A DNA stretch of 58,932 nucleotides. Source: Prorocentrum cordatum (Eukaryota; Sar; Dinophyceae; Prorocentrales; Prorocentraceae). Positions 1 to 9,825 of the stretch are shown in pieces. A program made the position numbers and the translations under genes. Position 1 is the first letter of the stretch; each line of letters starts with the position of its first letter. A model generated the notes under the pieces. That model was not told the DNA's origin. It did not search any database and worked only from the letters and a program-made list of their open reading frames with translations. The stretch covers positions 1-58,932 of the forward strand of contig CAUYUJ010005739.1 of assembly GCA_963575745.1 (NCBI GenBank), in the 5' to 3' direction.

Positions 1-2
1 CG

Positions 3-790
3 CCCACGGTCTTCTGGCACGGGACCCGCGGCGACCTTGCGGCCCGTCTCGCTTTCAACGGAGGTCACCTCCTGCCGGGCCCCCGCCGTGAAGCGAAGGG
101 TCGAACCGCCACAAATGTCGGCCGCACGTACGTGAGTGTGCACCCGTCGCTGGCCGCGTGGTACGCAGTGCCGCCTCACCCGCCCTGCAGCTTCGAAGAC
201 GACACCCTCGCGTGGGGACCCATCGCGCTCTGGATGTGCGAGGCTACCAAACCGCCGCGCGGTGAGAACTGGCACAACTTCGTGAAAGGGGAGGCCCACG
301 GAGCGCGCCTCATCTACCCTCGGGTCCTGGGCCTCCTCATCCGCATGGACTGGTGTGCCCCCACGGAAGCTGCCTCCAGGTGCCGTGCCCTACCACAAGC
401 CTATGGCATGGGCGACTGTGCGCTCGCCCTCCACATCGCTGGCTACGATCATCCAGACCTCCGCGAGGCGGCTGAAGCCCGCGACCAGGAAGCCAACACC
501 TGGCGCAGGCCGGACATCGCGGCAGCGTGGCCACCGCCGCAGGCACTATACTCGCCAGAGGCAGCGCGAGCATGGGCTAAACAGCACTACGACACCGAAG
601 CCGCCACTAGGGCCGACCCCAACCAGCCCCGTCCACGCGTCTCGCTTCGCAAGCTCCAGCTGGACCCGCAGCCACTGATCGACCTGGTGTACACTGGCTT
701 GCAAGCCGCCCCCGTGCGGGGGCAGTCCGACGCACGAGAGCCGCGCCCCAGCGGCTCCAGCCCTGGGCCGCGTCTGGCCCACCGCGCACC
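3..790 (+). CDS. LINE ORF1 N-terminal part with ADP-ribosyltransferase-like fold (partial)
   Basis: The frame is open from the left edge, so the true start is outside the window. Near the start it reads FWHGTRGDLAARL, then about 20 residues, then GRTYVSVHPSLAAWYA, then GPIALWMCEATKPPRG. This is the spacing seen in the ADP-ribosyltransferase superfamily of PARP and KptA: a His-Gly-Thr/Ser loop, a Tyr-containing strand followed by a helix ending A-x-Y, then a hydrophobic strand. The third catalytic position (Glu in true PARPs) cannot be assigned, so activity is uncertain. It precedes the rest of ORF1, which continues in another frame near 780. The family assignment is inference from motif order; a chance resemblance is possible. 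Confidence 0.5.
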
Positions 791-2890
791 TACCAGTCAG
801 GCGCCGCCCTGGCACACAGTCCAGACCGCTCATCGACGACATCAGGAGCCGACGACCGCCGTACGCCGTCCCTCATCAGCGCGGCCGCCGCCCTCGCCCG
901 AGGCCATGCCCGCCCACGGCGATCCGCCTCGCGTTCGTCACGGCAGAGCGGCGGGAACTCCACCTCGGACAACAGCGACATCGAGACGTGGGAGCACATC
1001 GAGACGGAAGAGGAGCCGACCGCCTACCACGTCCTCGCCTTCCACGTCCGCGATGTGCGGGCCCGTGTCAATGCCCCTGGCATCGAGGTCTGGCTTGACC
1101 CAGGCGAGCACCACGACGGCGCACACTTACCGTGGGGGACGACCGTCATGGGCCACCGCGTCATCGACCCTGTGGTGGCGGGTCGCGACGGCTGGGTCAT
1201 TCTCCACCACGACCATGGCGATACCACTACCAAGCTCTGGGCACCGACCCAAGTCCACGTCAAAGCGGACGACACTTGGCGCACGGTCATGGTACCAGCG
1301 GACATGGGGCCCCAGTGGATCGAGCGCCATGCCGACGACGCTCGCCTCCCCGCCGAGGTCGTCCGCACTACAGGCCAGTCCTGGTTTGCCGACGTCTGGC
1401 CCTTGTGGGATCGACCCCGACCCCACCCAGACGACCCAGGCACAAACGAGCAAGCGCTCCCGCCACTACCAGGACGCTGGTCATGCCTACAGTGCCGATT
1501 CCAATGCTGTCAGTACTGTGCGGCCCGCCGCAACACGCAGCTCGGCACCTCGGGCCAACCAACGTGCCCAGACTGCGCCCTCAGCGGACTACGTGCACTT
1601 ATGGACTGGTCCACGGACTACTCTTGCAACAGCTGGACGTGTGCGTACAGCACCGACAACAGGGACTCCGACACATGCTGCCTCTCCAGCAGGTGCCCCC
1701 ATCCGCCTAGTCCGCACAGCCTGTTGGACGTCCGTGCCACAGGGATGCCTCCGCACATCCTTGCCCGCCAATACGGCAACGCGCCAGCCCAGCACGACCT
1801 CAAGGAACTCCCCCGAGCGCCTTCAGGCCCCGGGGGGGAGCCTCCACAACCCGGCCAAGCAGGTTACCAGGGTCAATGGTATCTTCCACCGAGGCCGCGT
1901 CGCGTCCTCAGGCAGGGATTGCCCGACGGCACGAGGCGGCCACCTGGGTTCACAGGAACGGGGATGCCTGAAGATCCGTCCCCCGACCAACCGCTGTGGA
2001 GGGAAGGCTACGTGCTCTTCGGCCCCCACCAGGCCCTCAAGGAGGACTTCATCTTCAACAAAACGGTCCGCCGACCTTACTCCCTAGCCATCACCAACAT
2101 GCATTGGGATCGTGTCACAGTCAGGACCGTCTGCGAGTCTATCGCCGAGCGCATCCACACTACCCGCACCCGCTGGCGAGATGTGGTACTGTACTGGCAT
2201 GCCGAGGGCGGCCCTGGGCCTCAAGCTCTCGACTATGACATGCGCCTCTGCGACGCCATGGTGAGCCGTGCCACGACCGAAGCCGAGCTGAACCACGACC
2301 GCAGCAACCGTGGAAGTTTCTGTCTCTATGGACCAGCGCACCAGCGAGCTGTGAACATCACGGTGCTCCCCGAGCCGCAGAACATTGACTACGTGGAGCA
2401 TGTGCGGCGATACTCGCCCGTCGGGGGTACCTACCCAGACCACGCCTTCGAGCACGTCTATCAGGGCTGGCGGCGGCCCGACGTGCCCACCATCCTCCCC
2501 GACACCCGCCCGCTCTCGAGAGCCGACCAGCAGCGCTACCAACAGCACCTGCAGCGCACCCAGCAGCGCGACCAACGCGTCGCAGGTCAGCCGAGCACGC
2601 CACGCAACCGCTCCCCCGCGCGCGTCCCGACAGGCGACAGCACGGTGCACGGCGGGGGTGCCGCCTACCACCGTGGCCCCATTGGCGCCAGGCCCGCGGC
2701 GGCAGGAGCAGCCGCCTCCAGCTACGGCCACGCCCCCCACGCCAGGGTGCACCCAGCGGTCATCGGTTACCCGCGTGCACTCGTGCAGGCTCCCCCACGG
2801 GCCACCTCGCCCGTGCCTGGGTCCACGCGTGCCTGGGGCCTTTACCCAGGCCGCCACGACAGCACCCCAGCAACCAGCCCGCAGCGGTAA
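782..2890 (+). CDS. LINE ORF1 middle and C-terminal part, no named family
   Basis: This frame (+2 relative to the previous block) is open from about 780 and reads sensibly as an acidic stretch (DIETWEHIETEEEPTAYHV) leading into a beta-rich segment with the signature VWLDPGEHHD. A cysteine cluster follows near 1480-1600 (SCLQCRFQCCQYCAARR, then CPDCA), which could bind zinc. A second globular block lies near 1990-2450 (NKTVRRPYSLAITNMHWDRV, then SFCLYGP). The C-terminus is Gln/Arg rich. ORF1 of LINEs usually binds RNA; here no RRM or coiled coil is obvious. A comparable LDPGE segment occurs in the second LINE-like element at about 38560. Confidence 0.55.
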   Translation, partial: PRTYQSGAALAHSPDRSSTTSGADDRRTPSLISAAAALARGHARPRRSASRSSRQSGGNSTSDNSDIETWEHIETEEEPTAYHVLAFHVRDVRARVNAPGIEVWLDPGEHHDGAHLPWGTTVMGHRVIDPVVAGRDGWVILHHDHGDTTTKLWAPTQVHVKADDTWRTVMVPADMGPQWIERHADDARLPAEVVRTTGQSWFADVWPLWDRPRPHPDDPGTNEQALPPLPGRWSCLQCRFQCCQYCAARRNTQLGTSGQPTCPDCALSGLRALMDWSTDYSCNSWTCAYSTDNRDSDTCCLSSRCPHPPSPHSLLDVRATGMPPHILARQYGNAPAQHDLKELPRAPSGPGGEPPQPGQAGYQGQWYLPPRPRRVLRQGLPDGTRRPPGFTGTGMPEDPSPDQPLWREGYVLFGPHQALKEDFIFNKTVRRPYSLAITNMHWDRVTVRTVCESIAERIHTTRTRWRDVVLYWHAEGGPGPQALDYDMRLCDAMVSRATTEAELNHDRSNRGSFCLYGPAHQRAVNITVLPEPQNIDYVEHVRRYSPVGGTYPDHAFEHVYQGWRRPDVPTILPDTRPLSRADQQRYQQHLQRTQQRDQRVAGQPSTPRNRSPARVPTGDSTVHGGGAAYHRGPIGARPAAAGAAASSYGHAPHARVHPAVIGYPRALVQAPPRATSPVPGSTRAWGLYPGRHDSTPATSPQR

Positions 2891-2967
2891 CCCCTGCGGC
2901 TTCAGCCCAGGGGGCTGCACCAAGCCGTGGCAGGACAGGGCGCCCTGAAGGATGGCGCGATGCGAAC

Positions 2968-4030
2968 GTGCGTGCCTGGCAACCGCGCCAACACACGCCC
3001 CCGCCCAACGTGGCCGCAGCGCTGCGCCCTGCCCAGGCAAAACCTGCCCCACCTGAGCGCGAGCGGCAGCCGCTCGTCCCGCTCGTCCTCACGTACACCC
3101 AGGCGCACCACAGCGCCTCCCCGCGGCACAGCGAGGGTAGTGCCCACCACGTCAGCCCCCGCCCTGACGCCGTCGACCCTGACCAGGCTGCAGCCTCGGC
3201 GGCGGGCGGCCCAGGCGGCTCCCGCCAGCCCAGCCCAACACCCTGCGCAGCGCCGATCCGCTCCCCGAGCAGGGCGGACTCTGCGCGCGCTAACGCCCAG
3301 GCGACCTCGCCACGCGACCGCCATACGGGCGGGCGCGTCCCGCGCAGCCGGTCCTGCAGCCGCCGCAGCTCGCGCAAGGCCCCTGGGAGCTCCACGAGCT
3401 CGCCGCCCCGCGAGACTCAGGCTGATGCCCAAGCCCCCGAGGTGGTGCCACGCTTCGGTGTCAGCGCCACCGAACCTGGCCAGGTCGACCTCGAGCCGAC
3501 GCCGTCCACGGACCAGGAGATACCGCCGCCCACCCGCGTTGTCATCCCCATCGACGAGGCGCCGACCTTCGACCCCTTCAAGAACAAGTACCGCGTCAAG
3601 GACCTCGCGGCGGGCTTCGGCGGCGGCTCACCGCTTTCTCCTCAGAGTCGGGGCGGCGCCCCCGCCACCTCAGCCGCTGCCGCGGCAGCGGCGGCCCCGC
3701 GTGGAGTCAGCCCTGTCCGCAACGCGTGCCTCACGGCAGCGGGCATGGACGAGGCTCAGCGCCAGGCCACCGACCGCGCTGCTCGAGCCGTTCCACCCGA
3801 TGCTGCTCATCACGCTACTGACGGGGCGGGCGCGCCGCCGCAGGACGGACCAGCGGCGTCGCGTGCGCTGTATATGCGCGCGCGTTGCGCCGCTGCCGCG
3901 CCGAGCTGCCGCCGCTGGTTTGCTTTTGCTCTTGTGTTCGGCAGGACGGATCGAGGAGTCGCCTCCCTCTCCCTCTGCTGCCGTCTCACCTCCCCTCCCC
4001 CCGTCCCCCACGGTACAGGAGTGAGGAGGA
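2968..4030 (+). CDS. Pro/Ala/Arg-rich linker frame of the LINE
   Basis: Low-complexity frame between ORF1 and the endonuclease. The only segment that looks folded is PPTRVVIPIDEAPTFDPF followed by KNKYRVKDLAAGFGGG at about 3525-3630. The rest is proline, alanine, serine and arginine. It could be a third ORF or a continuation of ORF1 after a frame change near 2890-2960. No known domain was recognised. Confidence 0.4.
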
Positions 4031-4045
4031 TTTTTCGAGGCAGTT

Positions 4046-5203
4046 TTGCCGATGTTTATGAACCCCCCCTTGGCGCAGTGTCGACCATGCCTCGCCTATA
4101 CTTCTGGCCTGACGGCGGCTTCAGCCCCGTTCAAGCCAATCTGCAGGGACGCCATGAGCTCCTACTGTGGCCAAGCCTTCTACCTGGGTGAGGGCCAGGC
4201 TGCCCTCCACCGTGCGGGGCGTGCCTACCCCAGCTCCACCGACGGAGACGGGCCAGGTCGCTCCATCCACCTCGTCAGCCTCAACATCACGAGTCTCCCA
4301 GCGAACTGGCCAACCATCACCGCTCTAGGTGTCGACCACAACGCCGCAGTCATAGCACTGCAGGAGACCCGACATGCCAAGCCTACCAGACAAGCCATCG
4401 CTACCAACGCCGCCAATCCACACCTCGGGGGATATCAGGCCAGTCTGGGACCTGACCTGGATCTGGCGCGAGCCCAGCGCAAAGCTGCGCACGGCGGCAC
4501 AGACCACACGGTCGAGGGCAACACTGGCGCCTCGGGAGGGGTCGCCATCCTCTCTAAGGACGCCATCGTCGACTCCACCGTCGACGACACTGCGTCTTGT
4601 ATCGCCACCCTCAAGGCCAAGAAAAGATGGCACGAGGCCTTCCTCCCGCTCTGCACCCAGCACCGCCGCAGGCGGCGACGAAACAACCACGGGCCCGCTG
4701 GGATCTACATTGCGAGCCTCTACGGGGTCGCTGGAGGGGACAGCACCGATTTGTTTCGGCTTGCTGACTGCGCCGCCGCGAGGGTCGGCTCCGCCCCGTA
4801 TTTCATTTGCATGGACGCCAACACGAACATCGACGACAATCCACACCTGCTGCACATGATGCAGCACGGATGGTTTAACGTCGCTGAAGGCACACCAGAC
4901 CACACCATGCACACATATGGCAATATCCCTGACTGGGGCCGCGTCACCAAGTGCCCCCGCACTTCGCGCATCGATTATATCATCGCCAACCAAGCGGCGC
5001 GATCCCTCGTCACCGACTTCTGCTATCTGCGTGACTTGCCAGCGAAATCCCATGTTGGACTGCAGGTCACTCTCGACCTTAGCCGCCTCGACCATACGGC
5101 CCCACGCCTTCTTGCCCCCACGCCTTACCATCCTAACGACGGAGCTCATGAGGACCACGAACTCCAGGCTTTAGGGAACCCTCATCGCAGGGCGATACCA
5201 TGA
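4046..5203 (+). CDS. LINE endonuclease (EEP/APE family)
   Basis: The protein has the exonuclease-endonuclease-phosphatase pattern: LVSLNITSL (strand with Asn), VIALQETRH (catalytic Glu), GGVAILSK, YIASLYGVAGG, YFICMDANTNID (counterpart of the GDFN motif), SRIDYIIAN and KSHVGLQVTL (terminal His motif). This enzyme nicks target DNA so that reverse transcription can be primed. The frame ends at 5203, but protein-like sequence resumes at 5208 in another frame, so the endonuclease and reverse transcriptase were probably one polyprotein. The in-frame ATG at 4046 has no special support as the real start. Confidence 0.85.
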   Translation: MPMFMNPPLAQCRPCLAYTSGLTAASAPFKPICRDAMSSYCGQAFYLGEGQAALHRAGRAYPSSTDGDGPGRSIHLVSLNITSLPANWPTITALGVDHNAAVIALQETRHAKPTRQAIATNAANPHLGGYQASLGPDLDLARAQRKAAHGGTDHTVEGNTGASGGVAILSKDAIVDSTVDDTASCIATLKAKKRWHEAFLPLCTQHRRRRRRNNHGPAGIYIASLYGVAGGDSTDLFRLADCAAARVGSAPYFICMDANTNIDDNPHLLHMMQHGWFNVAEGTPDHTMHTYGNIPDWGRVTKCPRTSRIDYIIANQAARSLVTDFCYLRDLPAKSHVGLQVTLDLSRLDHTAPRLLAPTPYHPNDGAHEDHELQALGNPHRRAIP

Positions 5204-5207
5204 CCGC

Positions 5208-5440
5208 ATGGAGCAGGCTGACACACGCGACGATGTGGAACGCATGTTCGCCCTGGCAAACGAGGCCAGCCATGAGTACCATCTCACCCGGCTGCGCGAC
5301 CTGCCACCTCCACCGCCAGACCACCCAAAAAAGAAGCCCCCTACCATGCACGGGCTCACACCCACGTTCGAGGAGCGACCCGCTGTCCCCCGCGCCTTTC
5401 CCACCTACGGAGCTTCCACGATCCACATGAACCGCCTTCG
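5208..5440 (+). CDS. Linker between endonuclease and reverse transcriptase (shifted frame)
   Basis: This frame reads as a hydrophilic linker (DDVERMFALANEASHEYHL) and ends with KLHRGNF. From about 5448 the neighbouring frame takes over with QLCELRFIGQHHHIDYRAIP. Two frame changes within 250 bases therefore flank this piece. It lies where LINE ORF2 proteins have the region joining the endonuclease to the RT fingers. Confidence 0.45.
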
Positions 5441-7651
5441 CAAGCTCCATCGGGGCAACTTTGTGAGCTTCGCTTCATCGGACAGCACCATCATATCGAC
5501 TACCGTGCTATCCCGCCGTACCTGGCGCAGCGCATCGACTGCACGTGGACCGCAGCCCGCCTTCTCTGCCACAAGCTGCGCCCCACGGTCCTCCTGGCCT
5601 TTCCTGAGGCCTGGACCCCCGACGTGCCAGCACCACGCGGAGAGCACCTGGACCGTCTGATCCAAAACCTTGACTCAGAGCTGGCGCGACGTGCAAACCG
5701 AGTCAAATCTGAACGCATCAAGATTTGGGCTGAGGGTGTCCGCGAGCCAAGCGGGCGAAAGGCGGCCATATACGCACGGGCTGCCGACTGCTCGCCCACG
5801 GCGTATCTCCGCACGCCCACCACTCCTGACGATGCACAGCTCCACTGCGACACCACCGCCTTCAACCCTGACCAAGCTTGCACGGACGATAGTGACGCCG
5901 ACACCGACGCTGGCGGCTTCAGCCCCAGCGACGGTAGCTCGCTCGATACGGACAACGACGAAGGCCACACTCGTGACCCACCACCTGCCCAGGTCCCCGA
6001 CGCCCTCCCCGCCAACGCCATTGTTGCCAATACCAAAGACATGCTTAAGCTCATGGTCGACACCTGGGAGCCCATCTTGGGCAGGTACCGCGCTCGCGCG
6101 GGCCATGATGCCGAAGCTATGCCGACGTGGGCGGACTTCTACGACGAGTACCGACAAGAGCTGCCTACGCCATCACCAGCAGCCCCTTTCCACCTCACCG
6201 ACGACCAACTCATCCACTTCATTCGCACCCGTTCACCGCGCCGCGCGGGGGAACTCGACGGCTGGACAACTAAGGAGGCTAAGGAGTTACCCGACGACAT
6301 CCTTCGCCTCTTCGCCAGCGTCTTACGTGCTATGCAACGCACTGGCACCATCCCAGAGCCCCTCCTACACGTGCCAAACCCGTGCCTCCGAAAAGGCCGA
6401 GGGGAACTCCCGACGGACCAACGACTTCTCTCGGTTCTTTCCGTGTGGATGTATGCGTGGGAAGCGCCGGCCTACCGTAGCCTCACGACCTGGCGGCAAG
6501 GATGGACCCATGCCACGAGCTTCGGTGCTGTTCCCAAAGCCACCATTGGGGATGTCAGCACCTCTCTCGCCCTGCGCATCGAACACGCCAGGACTTTACT
6601 CCTCCCCTTAGCTGGAGCTGCCCTTGACGAACAGAAGTGCTTCGACTACCTCATCACGGACATCTGTCTAAACCTTGCGCTGCACGCGGGGTGTCCACAA
6701 GACATCGTTACTGTCCGCCGAAATTTCTACAGACACCACAAACGCTACATCCGCATGAACGGAGCGTACTCTAAGGACTTGGCCAGGACTAACGGTCACC
6801 TCCAGGGAAGTTCGTGGTCCCTGGACGACATCAAGCTGCTCATGTGCGTGTGGACAAAGAGGCAGCAACGATACGTTCCTCGATCACTCAGCACTACCTT
6901 TGTAGACGACAGCAACTCCACTACCCACACCGCGTCTGAGCTGCAGAAATCTCTTGACGAAACCGCCAAGTTTGATCGATTCTCAGGTCAACGCATTCAC
7001 CCTGGTAAAGTGGCAGGGTGGGCGCTCACCGGCGAGCTTCACGCCGCCGTTACCCAGCTCACACTGGCGGAGCGCCCCCTACGTGTGGTCGATTCCTTCA
7101 AGCTCGTCGGGAGTTACATCAACGCAGAGGCAGCGCCGGCTCCAGCCGCGCTTAACCTCACGGCCACCGCTGACGCCCGTGTACGGAGAGCGACTATCCG
7201 CCTGCCGCGCGCTGGCAAGCTCCCATCGCCGATGCTTATCAAGGCGCGGCACGCCCGTTCCCTAGCTGCCAGCGTCTGCACCACGGGCACCGACATTCAA
7301 GCACCATCAGGCACAGCCAAAACTGCCTACAACCACGCCCTCAAGGCGGCTATCCGCCCCAAGGGGAACAAGTGGGTCGAGTTCTGGACTCTCATGGCCG
7401 TGTGCGTCCCAGGACACGCCCTGGAGATCGACGCCATCACGCCGCGTGAAGCATTCCTGTGCCTGCGGCGACAGGTAAACCGCGACGTTACACTCTGCGG
7501 GCTCGCCAGAGACCTTCAACACCACGTCCAGACCATGTTTTTGGTGGAGGACCCGTCGGGCGACTCGTCCAGTCGCTCCAGCAGCTCCGATGGACCTGGC
7601 CAACATTTGGCATCATGTACGATGACTGGGGCTGCCCGATCAGCTGGCTGA
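5438..7651 (+). CDS. LINE reverse transcriptase domain
   Basis: RT motifs appear in order: GELDGWTTKEAKELP (fingers), LLSVLSVWMYAWEAP, motif A ALDEQKCFDYL near 6618, motif B GHLQGSSWSLDDIK near 6799, motif C TTFVDDSNST near 6893 (FVDD instead of the usual F/YADD) and motif D KVAGWAL. Motif B lacks the common QGxxxSP form, which fits a divergent protist clade. The domain copies the element RNA at the nicked target site. The frame ends at 7651, and the following RNase H frame overlaps it from 7459; the switch falls near 7545 just after a TTTTT run. Confidence 0.85.
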   Translation, partial: SQAPSGQLCELRFIGQHHHIDYRAIPPYLAQRIDCTWTAARLLCHKLRPTVLLAFPEAWTPDVPAPRGEHLDRLIQNLDSELARRANRVKSERIKIWAEGVREPSGRKAAIYARAADCSPTAYLRTPTTPDDAQLHCDTTAFNPDQACTDDSDADTDAGGFSPSDGSSLDTDNDEGHTRDPPPAQVPDALPANAIVANTKDMLKLMVDTWEPILGRYRARAGHDAEAMPTWADFYDEYRQELPTPSPAAPFHLTDDQLIHFIRTRSPRRAGELDGWTTKEAKELPDDILRLFASVLRAMQRTGTIPEPLLHVPNPCLRKGRGELPTDQRLLSVLSVWMYAWEAPAYRSLTTWRQGWTHATSFGAVPKATIGDVSTSLALRIEHARTLLLPLAGAALDEQKCFDYLITDICLNLALHAGCPQDIVTVRRNFYRHHKRYIRMNGAYSKDLARTNGHLQGSSWSLDDIKLLMCVWTKRQQRYVPRSLSTTFVDDSNSTTHTASELQKSLDETAKFDRFSGQRIHPGKVAGWALTGELHAAVTQLTLAERPLRVVDSFKLVGSYINAEAAPAPAALNLTATADARVRRATIRLPRAGKLPSPMLIKARHARSLAASVCTTGTDIQAPSGTAKTAYNHALKAAIRPKGNKWVEFWTLMAVCVPGHALEIDAITPREAFLCLRRQVNRDVTLCGLARDLQHHVQTMFLVEDPSGDSSSRSSSSDGPGQHLASCTMTGAARSAG

Positions 7652-9825
7652 ATCTACCCCAAAACGCCTTCCTGCACATGCTGCGGGCCTCACAACGCAG
7701 GGCATTTCTGCGGAGGATCAAGCCACGGCGACACGACCTTGGCTACCTAGCCTCTGTCAGACAGGGCCTTGATCTCTTCGCCAGCACGTGGCTCGCCCGA
7801 ACTAAAGGAGCAGCCAAATGCACTGCCTGGCAGCTGGCGCTCCTCCTCAACTACCTGTCGGGCGGGGATCACACCCAACAGCGACGATCCCGAACAAACA
7901 CGTCGGCAGACCCCAGCCCCATCTGCCGATACTGCGACGAGGAAGAGGAAACTCAGGAGCACACTGTCCGCGACTGCAAGTGCTGGGCCCGAGAACGACT
8001 CCCTCTCACCACCCTCATCAGTGACGACCAGTGGGCCCGTCTTCCGCCGCACACAAGACACTGCGGGCTCTTCGACGAAGACCCAGCCCTCCTCGACCTG
8101 CAGGCCGACCTCGCGAGGGACCCGCTGCCACAGCCCATCCCGCGGCCCCCCCCTGCGGGTGATCCTGCGGCTTCAGCCCAGGACACCTACACCACCTACC
8201 TTGACAACGACACTGGATGGACATGGGTCTATGCTGCCACGGACGGTGCGTGCACCAACCAAGCCATCCCACTCCTAGCACGAGCGGGCTACGGCGTCTA
8301 CTACGGCATCGACCACCGCATGAACTACAGTGCACGCGTTCACGGCTTAACGCAGAACGCCCAGGTTGCGGAGACCCTCGCCATTGTCCACCTTACGGCA
8401 TGTGCCGAACGGCCCGTGCACGTTTTCGTGGACAACCAGGCGGTTGTCGATGGGTTTCAAAGCATCATCGACGGACATCCAGCGCCGCAGGGCACGCACG
8501 TGGAGCTCTGGGAAAAGATCCACCGATGTGTTATGGCCAAGCCCAACATGTTCCGCGTCGAAAAAATCGCCAGCCACCTGGGAGTCATGGGCATCGACCT
8601 TGGGCTCATCGGGCCCATTGCGGAGGAGTTCAACCGTCAGGCTGACGCCCTTGCCACAACGGCGGCACGCACTCACAACCTTCCAGACGACATTGTCGAA
8701 GCTGCCAAAACACGACATCGCCAAGCGACCGTGCTCCATGGGGTCGCTGTCGCTATCTACGAGCGCAGACACCGCACTCTGCCGCACCCACACCGCAGGG
8801 CTGGGTTTACAGCTGCGGAACTCAGCAAAATGGAACCAAACCCCCTGCTGTCGGACCAGGCACCACCCGCGGCTGGACCATTCATCCCGCAAGACCCGGA
8901 TGAGCTCTGGGCCGAGGCCCAACGGGCGATGCTCGATGATCAGGAGGACGACCCGTTCGGCTTCGGTGGGGGATTGGACTTCTTGGACGACGGCCCAGCC
9001 AGCGCAAACCCTGCCCCGTCGGGCAACCTCTCGACGCCTACCGCGACTCCGACACCGAGAGCGACATCGCACCCACATGATGATGTCGCTCACCGCCAAG
9101 ACGTTGACGATGACCTGGCTGATCCCCTCGGACTGAGTGGCAGCATAGACGACGCTCCGCCGACACCCCACGCTGCCGACGATGCCACCCCATCGAGACG
9201 CCACCCGACAACGCGGCCGACCTCCGAGCCCTCGCACGGCATCATGATTGGTCCTACCGTGCCACCCACTCCTCCCCCCCACCAGCGCCAGCCCGCGGGG
9301 GCGGCTCCAGCCCCCCCGCAGGGCGCCGAGCCAGTCAGGCCGTCGCACCCCGTCCACGCTTCCATTGTTGTTGGGCGCGAGGATGCGGCTCTTCCGACCT
9401 CACGGGGCGTGGCCCTAGCGGCTCCAGCCCTGGGGCTGCGTGGTACCCTCCAGTCGCCTATCAAGGGTGACGGCCGTCAGCACACGGAGTGCCGTACTGC
9501 GCTAGTCCACCACCTGGCCAGGCGCACTGATGACCTCGTCCCTGCCACGAGGCCCGCGGCCGGTGGCACTGAGCAGCCGCCCCTCACCGACCGCGAAACT
9601 GAGCTGTCCCAAGCTATGGCCGCTCTCCAACAGAGGTGCGCTGCTCTCGCCGCTGACCTTGCCGCCGCTCAAGCCCGTCAAGGCCCTCTGCTCCAGCGCC
9701 TCCACCGCGCCGGGCGTGCCTTCGCCGAGCTGCTTACGCCCTCGCCCGATGGTGCTACGCCGCCACTCACCATCCAAGCTATGCTGTCATCGCTCCGCGG
9801 CGCTCCACCTGGTGTCCCGCGCTAA
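7459..9825 (+). CDS. LINE zinc finger and RNase H domain, Pro-rich tail
   Basis: Near 7918 there is a CCHC-like finger, CRYCDEEEETQEHTVRDCKC, typical of the region after LINE RTs. RNase H1 residues follow: ATDGA (first Asp, about 8236), QVAETLAI (Glu, about 8367), HVFVDNQAV (Asp, about 8422), IASHLG (His) and FNRQADALA (last Asp, about 8635). The domain removes RNA from RNA-DNA hybrids. After about 8900 the protein becomes acidic and proline rich, and the last 90 residues suggest a coiled coil (ETELSQAMAALQQRCAALAA). It stops at 9825, the last coding position of the element. Confidence 0.85.
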   Translation: MPAATGKPRRYTLRARQRPSTPRPDHVFGGGPVGRLVQSLQQLRWTWPTFGIMYDDWGCPISWLNLPQNAFLHMLRASQRRAFLRRIKPRRHDLGYLASVRQGLDLFASTWLARTKGAAKCTAWQLALLLNYLSGGDHTQQRRSRTNTSADPSPICRYCDEEEETQEHTVRDCKCWARERLPLTTLISDDQWARLPPHTRHCGLFDEDPALLDLQADLARDPLPQPIPRPPPAGDPAASAQDTYTTYLDNDTGWTWVYAATDGACTNQAIPLLARAGYGVYYGIDHRMNYSARVHGLTQNAQVAETLAIVHLTACAERPVHVFVDNQAVVDGFQSIIDGHPAPQGTHVELWEKIHRCVMAKPNMFRVEKIASHLGVMGIDLGLIGPIAEEFNRQADALATTAARTHNLPDDIVEAAKTRHRQATVLHGVAVAIYERRHRTLPHPHRRAGFTAAELSKMEPNPLLSDQAPPAAGPFIPQDPDELWAEAQRAMLDDQEDDPFGFGGGLDFLDDGPASANPAPSGNLSTPTATPTPRATSHPHDDVAHRQDVDDDLADPLGLSGSIDDAPPTPHAADDATPSRRHPTTRPTSEPSHGIMIGPTVPPTPPPHQRQPAGAAPAPPQGAEPVRPSHPVHASIVVGREDAALPTSRGVALAAPALGLRGTLQSPIKGDGRQHTECRTALVHHLARRTDDLVPATRPAAGGTEQPPLTDRETELSQAMAALQQRCAALAADLAAAQARQGPLLQRLHRAGRAFAELLTPSPDGATPPLTIQAMLSSLRGAPPGVPR

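Larger units (their letters stand above)
751..9430 (+). repeat. Seven dispersed copies of GCGGCTYCAGCCC inside the LINE
   Basis: The 13-mer GCGGCT(T/C)CAGCCC occurs at 751-763, 2896-2908, 4115-4127, 5913-5925, 8167-8179, 9301-9313 and 9418-9430, always on the + strand. The copies fall in different translation frames, so conservation is at nucleotide level. The core GGCT(T/C)CAGCC can fold as a small hairpin. Confidence 0.7.

Noticed and set aside
3417-3599. Antisense short frames inside the LINE
   Set aside because: Shadows of the + strand coding frame; no motif and no independent support.
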